Shown here one piece after another: positions 1 to 9,201 of a DNA stretch of 64,000 bases. The position numbers were made by a program, and so were the translations under genes. The notes under the pieces are model-generated. The model worked only from the letters and a program-made list of their open reading frames with translations. It made no database searches and was not told the DNA's origin. Position 1 is the first letter of the stretch. Each line of letters starts with the position of its first letter. Source of the stretch: Larkinella sp965227735 (GTDB lineage Bacteria; Bacteroidota; Bacteroidia; Cytophagales; Spirosomataceae); the NCBI RefSeq assembly GCF_965227735.1, contig NZ_OZ245776.1, forward strand, positions 4,464,001 to 4,528,000, in the 5' to 3' direction.

Positions 1-3000
1 CGTTCCGCTGTTGTCGAGAATGGCCAGCGGAGCAGCGGCTTCCCGGGGCGGTAATTTTTGCGCCAGTTTTTTGCCGAGCGTAATCGCCTGGTTGTACGGC
101 ATAGTATTCCGCTGATTATCGGGCGTAGTATCCAGCCAGGCCATAAAATTTTTCAGAACCGCACCGCGTTCGGCCTCGTGGACCGGCATCGAAAACAACA
201 CCTCGTAGGCCGTGGCATAAACCGGATAAAAGGGCGAAACCGTTCCTGTCAGACCCAAATCCGACTGTTTTTTTCGGAGTTCTTCGGGCACCTCGCGGGT
301 CAGTGTTTTTACTTTTTCACGAAGCGCGGTTTGCAGATTTGGATCGGTCAGCCTGGAAATACCGTACAGGTAATTCACGAGATTCGCCGTATTCTGAGAA
401 GCCGTATACCAAACCCGCTGATCCGACTGGTCGAGGGTAATCAGGGCTGCAAAAGCGGCTGATTGGGTCGAATGATTACCGATATTTAATAAGCCAAGAA
501 TTTGATTTTCAGCCGCTTTCAACTCCGTCGGGTTCCAGTTCAACAAAATGGAAACCATGTCATTGCCACCGGTTTGCCCGCTTTTGTCATCTTCCTGCTC
601 CGGTTTTTTAAGTAGGGTTCCGATTAGAAATTCCACCGGGCTGATCGACCGTTCCTGGGCCAGCGTTCGGATGGCCTGCACTTTCAACGCCGGTTTTACG
701 TTTTTTTTAGTGAGCAAAGCGTTTAAAACCGTACTCGTTTGGGGCAACGATTGCAGTTCATCGGCCGTGGCGCGTTCCAGCAGATAGGCAGCGGCTTGGG
801 GGTTGTCGGTCAGAAACGCCGGATTTTGTTTAAAACCGGCAAGCCAGACCGGTTTTAAATACGTAAACGTCTCATTGATCGCGTAGTCGAGGGAATAATC
901 CGTCGGATATTTCAATACATCCAATGCCGTGGTTAGGGCTTTTTCACCGGAAAAATGGCTCAGGGCAACGATGGCCTCAAGTCGAACCCGGGGCGATTCG
1001 TCGTTGATTCGCTCCCGGAACCGTTCCAGCGGATTGGTCAGCCGGTCTCTCCAATAAAAAAGTACGCGGGTCGCAGCCGCTCTGGCCCGGTAGTTTTTGG
1101 CGTGTAACAAGGTCGTCAGCAGGCTTTCATCGACGATGTCGAAATCCTGAAAAAGCCACAATGCTTCCAGTTGATGAAGCTCGTAGTCGGGATGGTTTTT
1201 GTCTAAATTGGTGACCCATTTGCGAAGTTCCGGTATCACTTTTTCCGGACGCTGTTCGCGGAGCCGCATCCGCGAGCGATACCGAAACCGATCTTCGTAC
1301 CCTTTCAGATTGTTCAGTAAGTTCGGAATGGTCTGCCCGGAAATGTCTCGGGTTTTTAGCAACAGATTGGCTTTGTAAGTGATTCGCCAGATGCGTCCGT
1401 GTCGTTTGTCGCGGGCCGGATCGCGCGGTGGGTTTTCGCCGTGCGAAATCAGTGGATTGTACCAGTCCACCACGTAAAGCGCGCCGTCGGGGCCAAATTT
1501 CAAATCAACTGGGCGAAAGTTCGGGTCCGACGATTGCAGCAGCGGTTCTACTTCCTTGCTCGTCAGTCCCGACCCGGTTTCGATGAGCTGGTGCTGTTTG
1601 ATTCCTTGAAAACCGATGGCGTTGTTGATCAGGAAATTACCCTGCACATGGTCCGGGAAATGACGGCTCGACACGATTTCGATGCCCGCCGTCGGGCGCA
1701 CCCGCGTCGTGGTAAACGTGTTGATTCGGGGGTGTTTATCGGGGTAATCGATTTTCCCGCGCAGGGGTGTGGCGTCATAATTCGATCCGTCCGACGCATC
1801 GGCGATCAGGTGAATGCCCCAGCGCTGGAACACATTGCCCCAGGGATTATTGTAGCCGTACGAAATATACTGGCTCAATTTGCCCGTTCGGGGCTCGTAG
1901 CGGTAGGTGGCACCGGTGTAGGTACGCACCGGACCGTAGGGTGTTTCGACCTGCGTGTTCAGGAACGTTCCTTCGTGAAAATAAAGTGCGCCGTCCTGTC
2001 CGTACGTAAACGCGTGGGTGGCATGGTGGCTGTCTTCCGCGCCGAAACCCGTCAGAACCACCTCGCGCACATCGGCTTTATCGTCGCCGTCGGTGTCTTT
2101 CAGAAACACAATATCCGGTTCCTGCGACACGTAAATACCGCCGTTACCAAACTCAAACCCCAGTGGCAGATACAGATTGTCGGCAAAAACCGTGTGCTTA
2201 TCGGCGCGTCCGTCGCCGTTGGTATCTTCCAGAATCAGAATCTTGTCGTGTACCGGAATGCCCGGAATGTGTTGCGGATAGGTCGGCATTGTGGCCACCC
2301 ACAATCGTCCTTTGGCATCGAACGCCATCGCCACCGGTTTGGCCAGCGGGAAGTCTTTTTCGGAAGCAAACAAATTGATTTCGTAGCCTTTGGGTAACGT
2401 AAACTTCTCGGTCGTAGCGGGTTGCAATGGACCTTCGGCAATGGAATGGTGGTGGGCGTGGGCTTCTTTGGCGAGTGGTCGGCTTTGTTTGCCGGTCATG
2501 TGCGTCACCAGAAAAGCCGCCTGAGCCGCCGGGTTGGATCGCTCGTCCACAATCGCCAAGGCCCGGTTGTACGCTTCGGTTCCTGAGCTTTTCCCCAGTT
2601 TCCAGACCACTGAATCGAGCGACGCCACCATCCGGTTCAGTTTCCGCAATTCGGGTGGGAACGAGATGACGCCGAACGGTTCTTTCCGCCGACCATAGAT
2701 GTATTCGCCATTGACGGCCCGCCAGCGGTAGAAAAAATGATCGTCCTTCATTTTAATCACCTGCCGTAGCTTTGTCGAATGCTCCGTTGTGAGGTTTACC
2801 GCGACGGTTTTAGGGTCGAAACCCAGTTGCCGCGCCATCCAGCGGGCCGTTTCCTGATAGCCTTTGTCATTCAGGTGAATGCCGTTGATGGTGATGAAGC
2901 CACCCGGTTTTGCGGTCATCCGGGCCAGCGAAGGCTTGAACAAATCGATGAAAACAAGTTGGTGCGATGCCGCAACTTTCCGCATGGCTTCGGTATAAAC

Positions 3001-3630
3001 CGCCAGGTTCTCGTTGTGTGAAACCGGGTCGGGCCAGTGTCCACCGAGTTTTTCGTGGGCAATGGGCGAAACCAGCACTAGTTGCGGGACCGATTTTCCG
3101 TTGAATTTTCGGGCTTGCAGGAGCTGAATAAACCGGCTTAAATCCTGTTCAAACTGCGGCAATCCGGCTTTTCCCTTGAACGATTCGTTCATGCCGAAAC
3201 ACAGGAAAATGATGTCGGCTTTCTGTTCCGTTAAATCATGATACAAACCTTCGATGTTGAGGGCCACCGGCATTTTGATCGGTTTGTCGTACCAGCTTCG
3301 GAACGACAGGTCCTGCGGATCGTCGGTTGTTTTGGGGGCGTCTTCGCCAAACCACGGAAAGTTGAGAGGACGCGGTTGTAACGCCACTTCGTCGGCGCTC
3401 CAGCCCATGTTCCGCAGGGTCAGTTGCCGGTCCGGGAAATTCTTCTGGAGTAAGGTCTCGAAATAATTGTAATACCGCATCCGGTCGGCAAAGGTGTTGC
3501 CGAGCAGAATGATGTGGTCGTTTTTTTGGGGATTGAATACCGCAGCCTTGTTTTGTCCCGTTGCCGGGTTCGAGGCAAAATAATTGAGTAGGAGAATCAG
3601 AAGGCTGGTTTTCAGGAAGTACCGGTTCAT
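1..3630 (-). CDS. SGNH hydrolase / PVC-type dehydrogenase propeller / HEAT-repeat fusion, 5' part (runs off left edge)
   Basis: An open frame of 1210 codons runs from ATG at 3630 to base 1 without a stop, so only the N-terminal part is here. Residues 1-26 form a signal peptide (MNRYFLKTSLLILLL, cleavage near ATGQ). Residues about 35-270 resemble an SGNH/GDSL hydrolase: a degenerate block I (GNTFADR instead of GDS), block III FGMNE, and a final DxxH-like GIHLNDKGY. From about residue 390 a soluble-dehydrogenase-like beta-propeller follows (FTLPKGYEI, EDTNGDGRADK, DTDGDDKAD, KFGPDGALYVVDWYNP), as in the PVC-type haem-binding family, then helical HEAT-like repeats. Family members usually end in a CxxCH cytochrome c domain, which would lie outside the window. 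Likely periplasmic or exported oxidation of a sugar or alcohol coupled to ester hydrolysis; substrate unknown. The plus-strand frames inside it are shadows. Confidence 0.85.
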   Translation of the reverse strand, partial: MNRYFLKTSLLILLLNYFASNPATGQNKAAVFNPQKNDHIILLGNTFADRMRYYNYFETLLQKNFPDRQLTLRNMGWSADEVALQPRPLNFPWFGEDAPKTTDDPQDLSFRSWYDKPIKMPVALNIEGLYHDLTEQKADIIFLCFGMNESFKGKAGLPQFEQDLSRFIQLLQARKFNGKSVPQLVLVSPIAHEKLGGHWPDPVSHNENLAVYTEAMRKVAASHQLVFIDLFKPSLARMTAKPGGFITINGIHLNDKGYQETARWMARQLGFDPKTVAVNLTTEHSTKLRQVIKMKDDHFFYRWRAVNGEYIYGRRKEPFGVISFPPELRKLNRMVASLDSVVWKLGKSSGTEAYNRALAIVDERSNPAAQAAFLVTHMTGKQSRPLAKEAHAHHHSIAEGPLQPATTEKFTLPKGYEINLFASEKDFPLAKPVAMAFDAKGRLWVATMPTYPQHIPGIPVHDKILILEDTNGDGRADKHTVFADNLYLPLGFEFGNGGIYVSQEPDIVFLKDTDGDDKADVREVVLTGFGAEDSHHATHAFTYGQDGALYFHEGTFLNTQVETPYGPVRTYTGATYRYEPRTGKLSQYISYGYNNPWGNVFQRWGIHLIADASDGSNYDATPLRGKIDYPDKHPRINTFTTTRVRPTAGIEIVSSRHFPDHVQGNFLINNAIGFQGIKQHQLIETGSGLTSKEVEPLLQSSDPNFRPVDLKFGPDGALYVVDWYNPLISHGENPPRDPARDKRHGRIWRITYKANLLLKTRDISGQTIPNLLNNLKGYEDRFRYRSRMRLREQRPEKVIPELRKWVTNLDKNHPDYELHQLEALWLFQDFDIVDESLLTTLLHAKNYRARAAATRVLFYWRDRLTNPLERFRERINDESPRVRLEAIVALSHFSGEKALTTALDVLKYPTDYSLDYAINETFTYLKPVWLAGFKQNPAFLTDNPQAAAYLLERATADELQSLPQTSTVLNALLTKKNVKPALKVQAIRTLAQERSISPVEFLIGTLLKKPEQEDDKSGQTGGNDMVSILLNWNPTELKAAENQILGLLNIGNHSTQSAAFAALITLDQSDQRVWYTASQNTANLVNYLYGISRLTDPNLQTALREKVKTLTREVPEELRKKQSDLGLTGTVSPFYPVYATAYEVLFSMPVHEAERGAVLKNFMAWLDTTPDNQRNTMPYNQAITLGKKLAQKLPPREAAAPLAILDNSGT

Positions 3631-3729
3631 GGCTCAGGCGTTGGTATCGGGTAATTCATCCGTAAAAGCCGGTAGCCTTTTAGATACTACTTTCCATTCG
3701 ATAATCACCCTCAGGATTTAGCCATTCTG

Positions 3730-3888
3730 TTTACCCCGGAGGGGTATTCTGTAAATAGAAACAGTCGGTAAATCCGTATTCCAAGCCCCGGCAGGGGCGT
3801 CCTAATAAAACGTAGAACGCCCCGCCGGGGCTTAAATCGGCGGTATAGATCGTGCATTTCTATTTACAGAATACCCCTCCGGGGTAAA
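3730..3888. repeat. Nested palindromic intergenic element (32-nt perfect outer arms)
   Basis: In the 336-bp gap between the genes starting at 3630 and ending at 3967, a perfect 32-nt inverted repeat pairs 3730-3761 with 3857-3888. Inside it a second, imperfect GC-rich pair around 3783-3800 and 3817-3836 (GCCCCGGCAGGGGC / GCCCCGCCGGGGC) folds on its own. The outer arms also carry a small self-palindrome, CCCCGGAGGGG. No coding frame is recognisable. Nested palindromes of this size resemble REP-like dispersed elements; that assignment is inference. Confidence 0.75.
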
Positions 3889-3966
3889 AAATAGCTAAAA
3901 ATCCAATCCATTAGATCAAGCGGATTCGATGGAATATAATTTGACAAGAACGAATAGCGAAGCGAA

Positions 3967-6381
3967 TCAATACGTTACCAAAACCGCTCCCCGATATTCC
4001 GGCAGCAAAGGCTGGTTGGTTCTGATCAGGTAATGGTAACTCCCAGACTGAACCTTCTGGCTGCGGTAGGTGCCATCCCACGGTTTGTCGTAGCCTTTCG
4101 AATGAAAAACGACCTCACCCCAGCGGTTGTAAATCGTGATTTCGCAATCGGGAAACTGATCGGTATTGCGGATTTCAAACGCGTCGTTGATGCCGTCGTT
4201 GTTGGGTGAAAAAACGTCCGCAATGAACATCCGTTTCAGCACATCGACCAGCACACTTTTCTCCGTCCGGCAATCGCCGGGGGCCAAAACCGTCAGTTTG
4301 TAGGTGGTTGGAGCTTCTGGACTGGCCTCCGGATTCAGGCTGGTGGGGTCCGACAGACTTTCAGGTGGCTCCCACAGAAAACCAGTGGTTTGTCCCTTGA
4401 CGGTTGGCTTCAGCGTAACCGTACTGCCCATCAACACACTTACCCGCTCCGGCAGGTTCACATCGGCGGGCGGTTCAACCCGGATTTGCCGGCTGATCGT
4501 AACCGGACAGGCCGAGGTTCCGGCATAGGTGTAGGTAATGGTGTGCAAACCGGCTCCGGCTTTGCCGGGATCGAACTGACTGCCCGTTACCCCCGGCCCC
4601 GAAAACGTCCCACCCGCCGGGCTGGCCACCAGCAGCAGCGGTTCGGAGCGGGTCGCACACACGGGAGCCAGGCTGTCGAACTGCATGGCCGGACGCGGAA
4701 TGATCGCCAACGTTAAGGGAGCCGAGAGAGCCTGACAGCCGTTGCCGTCCGTAATCCGAACCTGATAGGTGCCCCCTTGTCCGACCAGCCGGGTGGCGGC
4801 ATCACTCGTGTTGAGCGAGGCCGTATTGAAGTACCATTCATATTGATACGAGCTGCCGACTGTGGCATCCAGCCGGACTTCCTTGTCCTGACAAATCGCC
4901 GAAGCCGAACTGGTCAGCGTCGCTTTGGGATTCGGATTGACGACAACCGAGAGGCTGTCGCGGTTGGTACATTCCAACGAGGATGTGGCCCGGACGCCGT
5001 ACAAACCGGTTTTGGTCACGGTGAGCGAGGTGCCGGTGGCGCCCGGCAAAACCGTACCGTCCGCCGTCCATTGGTAGGTCACCGCGTTCTCCTGCGGAAC
5101 CGACAGCACCAGTGATGCTCCTTCGCAAATGGGCGGTTTTTTATCTGGTGTAATTTTGGCTGCGGGCGGAGGCAAGACCCTCGCCCGGGTGATTTTTGAC
5201 GTGGTATCGTTGCCGCAGGTGGTGGCAAAACTCTTCACGACCGCATAATCGCCAGCTTCCGTGACGGTCAATGTCGGGGCGGTGGCCCCCGGAATGTTGG
5301 AGCCGTTGCGTTGCCACTGATACGACCAGAGCGGGTTTGTCTCGGTCGAAAGCAGGGCAGTGGCCCCTTCGCAGAAAGGCAAATCCAGCGTTTCGACGTT
5401 TCGGTAACTGATGATGGGCGGGGGGGGCGTGTTGTTGCCGCAGTCGACCACCGGCATCTGGAATTCGCGCCGGATGGCACCAATCCGAACGCCGTTGCGG
5501 TATTCTTCGCACAAGACCGCAAAAATGAATAGCCCCGTCTGGCTGGCGGTTACGCTCAACTGACCCGTTTGCGGATCAATTTTCAAGGCAGGATTTCCGG
5601 GAATGGAACTGGCAGCACTGTAGCCCGGCGACCAGTTTACTTCCGGATAAGTCGTGTGCGAACGCCCGTCGCCAACGGTATTCTGGGGGGTATTGTCGGT
5701 GTAACCGGCCAGTGGCGTAACCAGTGAGTAGCGGAGTTGATCACCATCGGCGTCGGTGGCGCTGAAATCCAGTTTAAACGGTTTGCCAACGCAGATGTAT
5801 TCACCGTTGGGAAAGTTGAACGCCGGGCTGGAGTCGAGAAAGGCGGAACCGCTGCGCACGATGGCCGGAAACTCCATGTAAAACACCATGCCTTCGCCAC
5901 CGGGATTTTGGATGTTGCTGATGTCGGCACTGCGGCAACAGCGATCCCAGACCACGTAATAACCGCCGGGATCGTTGTAGGTGGCCGGATTCAGGTAAAC
6001 GTCAGTGCTGTAGTTCATGCCCAGAACACTCAGGTTGCGCAGATCGGCGCAGGCCTGGTTGTCGTACCGAACCCGCTGGGAACCAGTTTGCCGGACGGTT
6101 GCGGTATTGACGCGGACGTGATCGCTTTTCCGGAAAATATAGAGGATAATCTCGCGTTCGTAGGTGTCGGGCGTGGAGTTGGCCTGATCCAGATACAAGG
6201 TGAGCGTCAGCGTGTAGTAATTGGTACGGGTCGTGGCCCGCAGACTCATATCGCCCCCATAAATGTGTTTCCCGAAGCCATCTTGTGGCAGAGCAAGGTT
6301 CAGAAATAGACTAGAAACGGCAACCCAAAGCCACCGAAATGCCGGAACACCTGGCGTGAACCGACCCAACAACACAGTCAT
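3967..6381 (-). CDS. Secreted Ig-like/PKD-repeat protein with gliding motility-associated C-terminal domain (T9SS type B)
   Basis: 804 aa. A hydrophobic N-terminus (about residues 16-33) is a probable signal peptide. The N-terminal half is a Bacteroidota-type surface module with paired Cys (CCRSADI, VLCEEY) and an Asp-rich ATDADGDQ site that may bind calcium. From about residue 320 come three to four Ig/PKD-like repeats, each with Cys and a YQW strand (YQWQRNG, YQWTADG, YEWYFN). The last 75 residues match the gliding motility-associated C-terminal domain: VFSPNNDGINDAFEI, IYNRWGEVVF, WDGTY. In this phylum that domain is the type B signal for export through the type IX system and anchoring to the cell surface. 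Ligand unknown; adhesion or gliding are possible roles. It stands alone between an element at 3.8 kb and a terminator at 6.5 kb. Confidence 0.85.
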   Translation of the reverse strand: MTVLLGRFTPGVPAFRWLWVAVSSLFLNLALPQDGFGKHIYGGDMSLRATTRTNYYTLTLTLYLDQANSTPDTYEREIILYIFRKSDHVRVNTATVRQTGSQRVRYDNQACADLRNLSVLGMNYSTDVYLNPATYNDPGGYYVVWDRCCRSADISNIQNPGGEGMVFYMEFPAIVRSGSAFLDSSPAFNFPNGEYICVGKPFKLDFSATDADGDQLRYSLVTPLAGYTDNTPQNTVGDGRSHTTYPEVNWSPGYSAASSIPGNPALKIDPQTGQLSVTASQTGLFIFAVLCEEYRNGVRIGAIRREFQMPVVDCGNNTPPPPIISYRNVETLDLPFCEGATALLSTETNPLWSYQWQRNGSNIPGATAPTLTVTEAGDYAVVKSFATTCGNDTTSKITRARVLPPPAAKITPDKKPPICEGASLVLSVPQENAVTYQWTADGTVLPGATGTSLTVTKTGLYGVRATSSLECTNRDSLSVVVNPNPKATLTSSASAICQDKEVRLDATVGSSYQYEWYFNTASLNTSDAATRLVGQGGTYQVRITDGNGCQALSAPLTLAIIPRPAMQFDSLAPVCATRSEPLLLVASPAGGTFSGPGVTGSQFDPGKAGAGLHTITYTYAGTSACPVTISRQIRVEPPADVNLPERVSVLMGSTVTLKPTVKGQTTGFLWEPPESLSDPTSLNPEASPEAPTTYKLTVLAPGDCRTEKSVLVDVLKRMFIADVFSPNNDGINDAFEIRNTDQFPDCEITIYNRWGEVVFHSKGYDKPWDGTYRSQKVQSGSYHYLIRTNQPLLPEYRGAVLVTY

Positions 6382-6522
6382 AATACAGTTTCGTAGAAGG
6401 TTGAAGCATAAAAAATTTGCTGACGGAATAGGGTGCGTATTCTTATGAATCGAAAATATACGAAGTTTCGAGTCTATAAGTTACCGAAATTGACGGAACG
6501 GTATACTGTATAAGACCGAAAA

Positions 6523-6544
6523 GCCCCGCAAAGCGTTGCGGGGC
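6523..6544 (-). terminator. Intrinsic terminator of the 2-hydroxyacid dehydrogenase gene
   Basis: A perfect 9-bp GC-rich stem (6523-6531 with 6536-6544, loop AGCG) is followed on the minus strand by CTTTT. It lies 28 bp beyond the stop codon at 6572. Confidence 0.75.
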
Positions 6545-6571
6545 AAAGAAAATAGGAGAGAGTCTGGTGGG

Positions 6572-7531
6572 CTAATTCACAACGTTCCGCGGTTTCCCGG
6601 CGAAAAAAGCCCGAATGTTTTCGGCGGTTTCGTGTAAAAGCCGCTGGCGTGATTCCTGCGTGGCCCAGGCCAGGTGGGGCGTAACGATGCAATTCCGGGC
6701 CGAAAACAGGGGATTGCCCGCCGAAGGAGGCTCTACCGTCACGACGTCGAGTCCGGCCCCCGCCAGCCGATCCTGATTCAGCGCTTCGGCCAGATCGGGT
6801 TCGTTGATGAGGGCTCCCCGGCTGGTGTTGATCAGAAAAGCCGTGGGCTTCATCCGGCTCAGCAGCTCGCGGTTGACAAAGGCCCGGTTTTCGTCGGTGA
6901 CCGGGCAGTGCAGCGACACCACATCACTTTCAGCAAAAAGTGTTGCCTGATCGACGTAGCGAATACCGGCTGGCGGCTCCTCGTCGGTGTGACGGCGGTT
7001 GACGAGAATGGTCATGCCAAAAGCCAAACCAATGGAGGCCACGCTTTTTCCAATGTCGCCAAAACCGACGATGCCCAGCGTTTTACCGGCCAGTTCGACC
7101 AGGGGCGTTTTCCAGTAGCAGAAATCCGGATTCCGGGTCCAGTCGCCCGCCCGCACACTGTCGGCGTGTAAGCCCACCCGGTTGGTGAGTTCGAGCAGCA
7201 ATGCAATGGTCAACTGAGCCACCGACGGAGAACCGTAGCCTTTCACGTTCGTCACGACAATGTCGCGTTCGCGGGCGGCTTTCACGTCGATGATGTCGTA
7301 GCCGGTGGCCGTCACGCCGATGTACCGCAGTTTGGGAAGCTGTTCCAGCGTCTCGCGGTTCATTTTTACTTTATTGACCAGCACCATATCGGCCTCTTTC
7401 AATCGCTCGATCAGTTGGTCGGGGGCGGTGCGGTCATGCAGCGTAACGTTGCCGAGGGATTTGAGGGGCGTCCAGTCGAGGTCACCGGGGTTCAGGGTAT
7501 AGGCGTCAGCGTAAACGAGGTTCATGGGCAA
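6572..7531 (-). CDS. D-isomer-specific 2-hydroxyacid dehydrogenase (glycerate dehydrogenase-like)
   Basis: 319 aa, the normal length for the family. The NAD-binding Rossmann motif reads GIVGFGDIGKS in the middle of the chain, after the GVTATGYDIID substrate-domain segment. The catalytic Arg is in INTSRGALI, the Glu in the VTVEPP region, and the His in TPHLAWATQESR. It reduces 2-oxoacids or oxidises D-2-hydroxyacids in the cytoplasm; sequence alone does not separate glycerate, glyoxylate and lactate specificities, though the C-terminal form resembles hydroxypyruvate reductases (HprA). The start at 7531 gives MPMNLVYADA; the second Met two codons on is also possible. Transcribed alone: terminator downstream, long hairpin upstream. 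Confidence 0.85.
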   Translation of the reverse strand: MPMNLVYADAYTLNPGDLDWTPLKSLGNVTLHDRTAPDQLIERLKEADMVLVNKVKMNRETLEQLPKLRYIGVTATGYDIIDVKAARERDIVVTNVKGYGSPSVAQLTIALLLELTNRVGLHADSVRAGDWTRNPDFCYWKTPLVELAGKTLGIVGFGDIGKSVASIGLAFGMTILVNRRHTDEEPPAGIRYVDQATLFAESDVVSLHCPVTDENRAFVNRELLSRMKPTAFLINTSRGALINEPDLAEALNQDRLAGAGLDVVTVEPPSAGNPLFSARNCIVTPHLAWATQESRQRLLHETAENIRAFFAGKPRNVVN

Positions 7532-7573
7532 AGGGGAAATGATGCTGAAAGATACGGGGAAAATGGGCTTCGT

Positions 7574-7670
7574 AGAATGATAAATATCAAATGATGAATG
7601 ATGAATGTAAAAGTGCCGGATTGGAAACTACTTTTACATTCATCATTCATCATTTGATATTTATCATTCT
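7574..7670. repeat. Long perfect hairpin of repeated ATGAATG words
   Basis: Arms 7574-7614 and 7630-7670 are perfect 41-nt reverse complements around a 15-nt loop. The arm is low-complexity (GATGAATGATGAATG). It sits between two minus-strand genes, downstream of the YheT-like hydrolase, and is followed on the plus strand by TTTATTTTTTT. It could stop or process transcripts on either strand. Confidence 0.85.
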
Positions 7671-7681
7671 TTATTTTTTTC

Positions 7682-8650
7682 CTAAACAGACCCAATCACA
7701 AACGCCAATGCCCGGCGTTCGGCCCACGAGAATTCATCCCCGCGAACGGCAAAACCCACGTGTCCGCCGGTTTTGGGCGTTTCGAGGTAGAGATGCGGGT
7801 GTTTTTCGGCCAGCCACGCGGGCGAACATTCGGGCGATAGCAACGGATCGTTCTGGGCATTGATGAGCAGCGTCGGAACGGCGATCCCGGCCATGTAGTT
7901 AACGGCCGAAGCTTGCGTGTAGAAATCATCCGCATCACGATAGCCGTTCACCGGAGCCGAAAAATGGTGGTCGAAATCGCGCCAGAGCCGGACTTTTTGC
8001 AGATTGGTCATGTCGAGTTTTCCCGGAAAGAGGTCGGCTTTCTGCTGCATTTTAATGATCAGTTTCTTCATAAACCGATTGCGGTAAAACCGGTTTCGGG
8101 GCAGGTCGAGCTGTTTAGCACTGGCTTCCAGGTCCGTCGGCGACGAAACCGCCACGACTTTCCGGATGACGTCGGGCAACTCCCTGCCGTGAACCCCCGC
8201 GTATTTGAGCACGATATTTCCGCCCATGCTGTAGCCCACGAGCGCCACTTCGCGGTACGGTTTGGTCCGCAGCACGTGGTCGATCACTTCGGCGATGTCG
8301 CCAATTTCGCCGTGGTTGTAGAGCCGGAACGCCCGGTTCATTTCGCCACTGCACGAGCGGCAGTTCCAGGCCAGCACATCCCAGCCCTGCCGGACAAAAA
8401 GTTTGGCCGTTGCTTTGATGTAATGCCGGTTGGAGTCGCCCTCCAGCCCGTGGGTCATAATGACCAATTTATCACGTCGTCGGTCGATCCAGTCGAGATC
8501 CACGAAATCGCCGTCGGCCAGTGTAAGCCGTTCCCGTTCATACACCACGCCATCTATTTTGCGGAGGATGCTGGGAATAATGGTCTCAAAATGACCATTG
8601 ATCAAATACCGGGGCGCTCCGGGGTAAGAAGAATGTCGGAGAACCGGCAT
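7682..8650 (-). CDS. YheT-family alpha/beta hydrolase
   Basis: 322 aa, typical for the YheT/EMB8 group. The lid and oxyanion region reads IMTHGLEGDSNRHYI (residues 64-78). The nucleophile elbow is GYSMGG with Ser141. The acid is probably the Asp in NAQNDPLL, and the catalytic His lies in GGHVGF near the C-terminus. These are cytoplasmic or peripheral-membrane carboxylesterases whose natural substrates are poorly known. The start at 8650 is 63 bp from the divergent start at 8714, so the two genes share a promoter region. Plus-strand frames inside it are shadows. Confidence 0.88.
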   Translation of the reverse strand: MPVLRHSSYPGAPRYLINGHFETIIPSILRKIDGVVYERERLTLADGDFVDLDWIDRRRDKLVIMTHGLEGDSNRHYIKATAKLFVRQGWDVLAWNCRSCSGEMNRAFRLYNHGEIGDIAEVIDHVLRTKPYREVALVGYSMGGNIVLKYAGVHGRELPDVIRKVVAVSSPTDLEASAKQLDLPRNRFYRNRFMKKLIIKMQQKADLFPGKLDMTNLQKVRLWRDFDHHFSAPVNGYRDADDFYTQASAVNYMAGIAVPTLLINAQNDPLLSPECSPAWLAEKHPHLYLETPKTGGHVGFAVRGDEFSWAERRALAFVIGSV

Positions 8651-8713
8651 GCCGTAACCTTTTAGTCGTTAATGCTGTTAATTTTAACGAAATTTAGTCC
8701 GGTTGGTTCCCTT

Positions 8714-9178
8714 ATGGAAATTGCAAAGTATTTATCGGTTTTAGTAGCCAGCATGCTGAAGTTTGTTGGCGGCCCCGTAACCGGCGTCGCGGTGGGTCTG
8801 ACGTGGCTGGAAACCTGGCTGTTTACAGTGGTCGGGATGATGGCCAGCGTGGTGCTGGTGACGTATGCGGGCACGGCCCTGCAACTTCTGATGGCCCGGT
8901 TTCGGCGTTCGGCTCCCAAGCGGTTCACTTCCCGGACGCGGCTGGCGGTGAAGATCTGGAAACGCGCCGGGATGGTGGGCATTGCCTTCCTGACGCCCCT
9001 GCTGTTGACGCCTATCGGCGGAACGATCCTGGCGGTTTCGTTTAAGGTAAATCGGTCACTGATTTTCAGTTATATGCTGATCAGTGCCGTATTCTGGGGC
9101 ATTGTCTTTACGCTGGCGATCTATCAGCTACCGGAACTGTTCAGCCGCTTTGGCGGGAATGGGCTTTTGCGGAAGTGA
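8714..9178 (+). CDS. Small integral membrane protein, function unknown
   Basis: 154 aa from ATG at 8714; an in-frame ATG at 8672 would add 14 residues but starts almost at the divergent gene. Three to four hydrophobic segments are visible (residues about 5-25, 28-55, 85-108, 112-135), with an Arg/Lys-rich cytoplasmic loop (ARFRRSAPKRFTSRTR) between the halves. The second half (GIAFLTPLLLTPIGGTILAV) has the Pro/Gly-rich look of small export-type membrane proteins such as the Sm_multidrug_ex group, but this is only a resemblance. A diverged copy of its last 14 codons lies at 10483-10527. Confidence 0.7.
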   Translation: MEIAKYLSVLVASMLKFVGGPVTGVAVGLTWLETWLFTVVGMMASVVLVTYAGTALQLLMARFRRSAPKRFTSRTRLAVKIWKRAGMVGIAFLTPLLLTPIGGTILAVSFKVNRSLIFSYMLISAVFWGIVFTLAIYQLPELFSRFGGNGLLRK

Positions 9179-9201
9179 GGGAAAGTAGTGGACGCTTGTT
9201 G

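Noticed and set aside
1399..2397. 332-codon plus-strand frame
   Set aside because: It lies wholly opposite the SGNH/PVC gene, which has a signal peptide and clear motifs; the frame shows only Arg/Gly/His-rich shadow composition.
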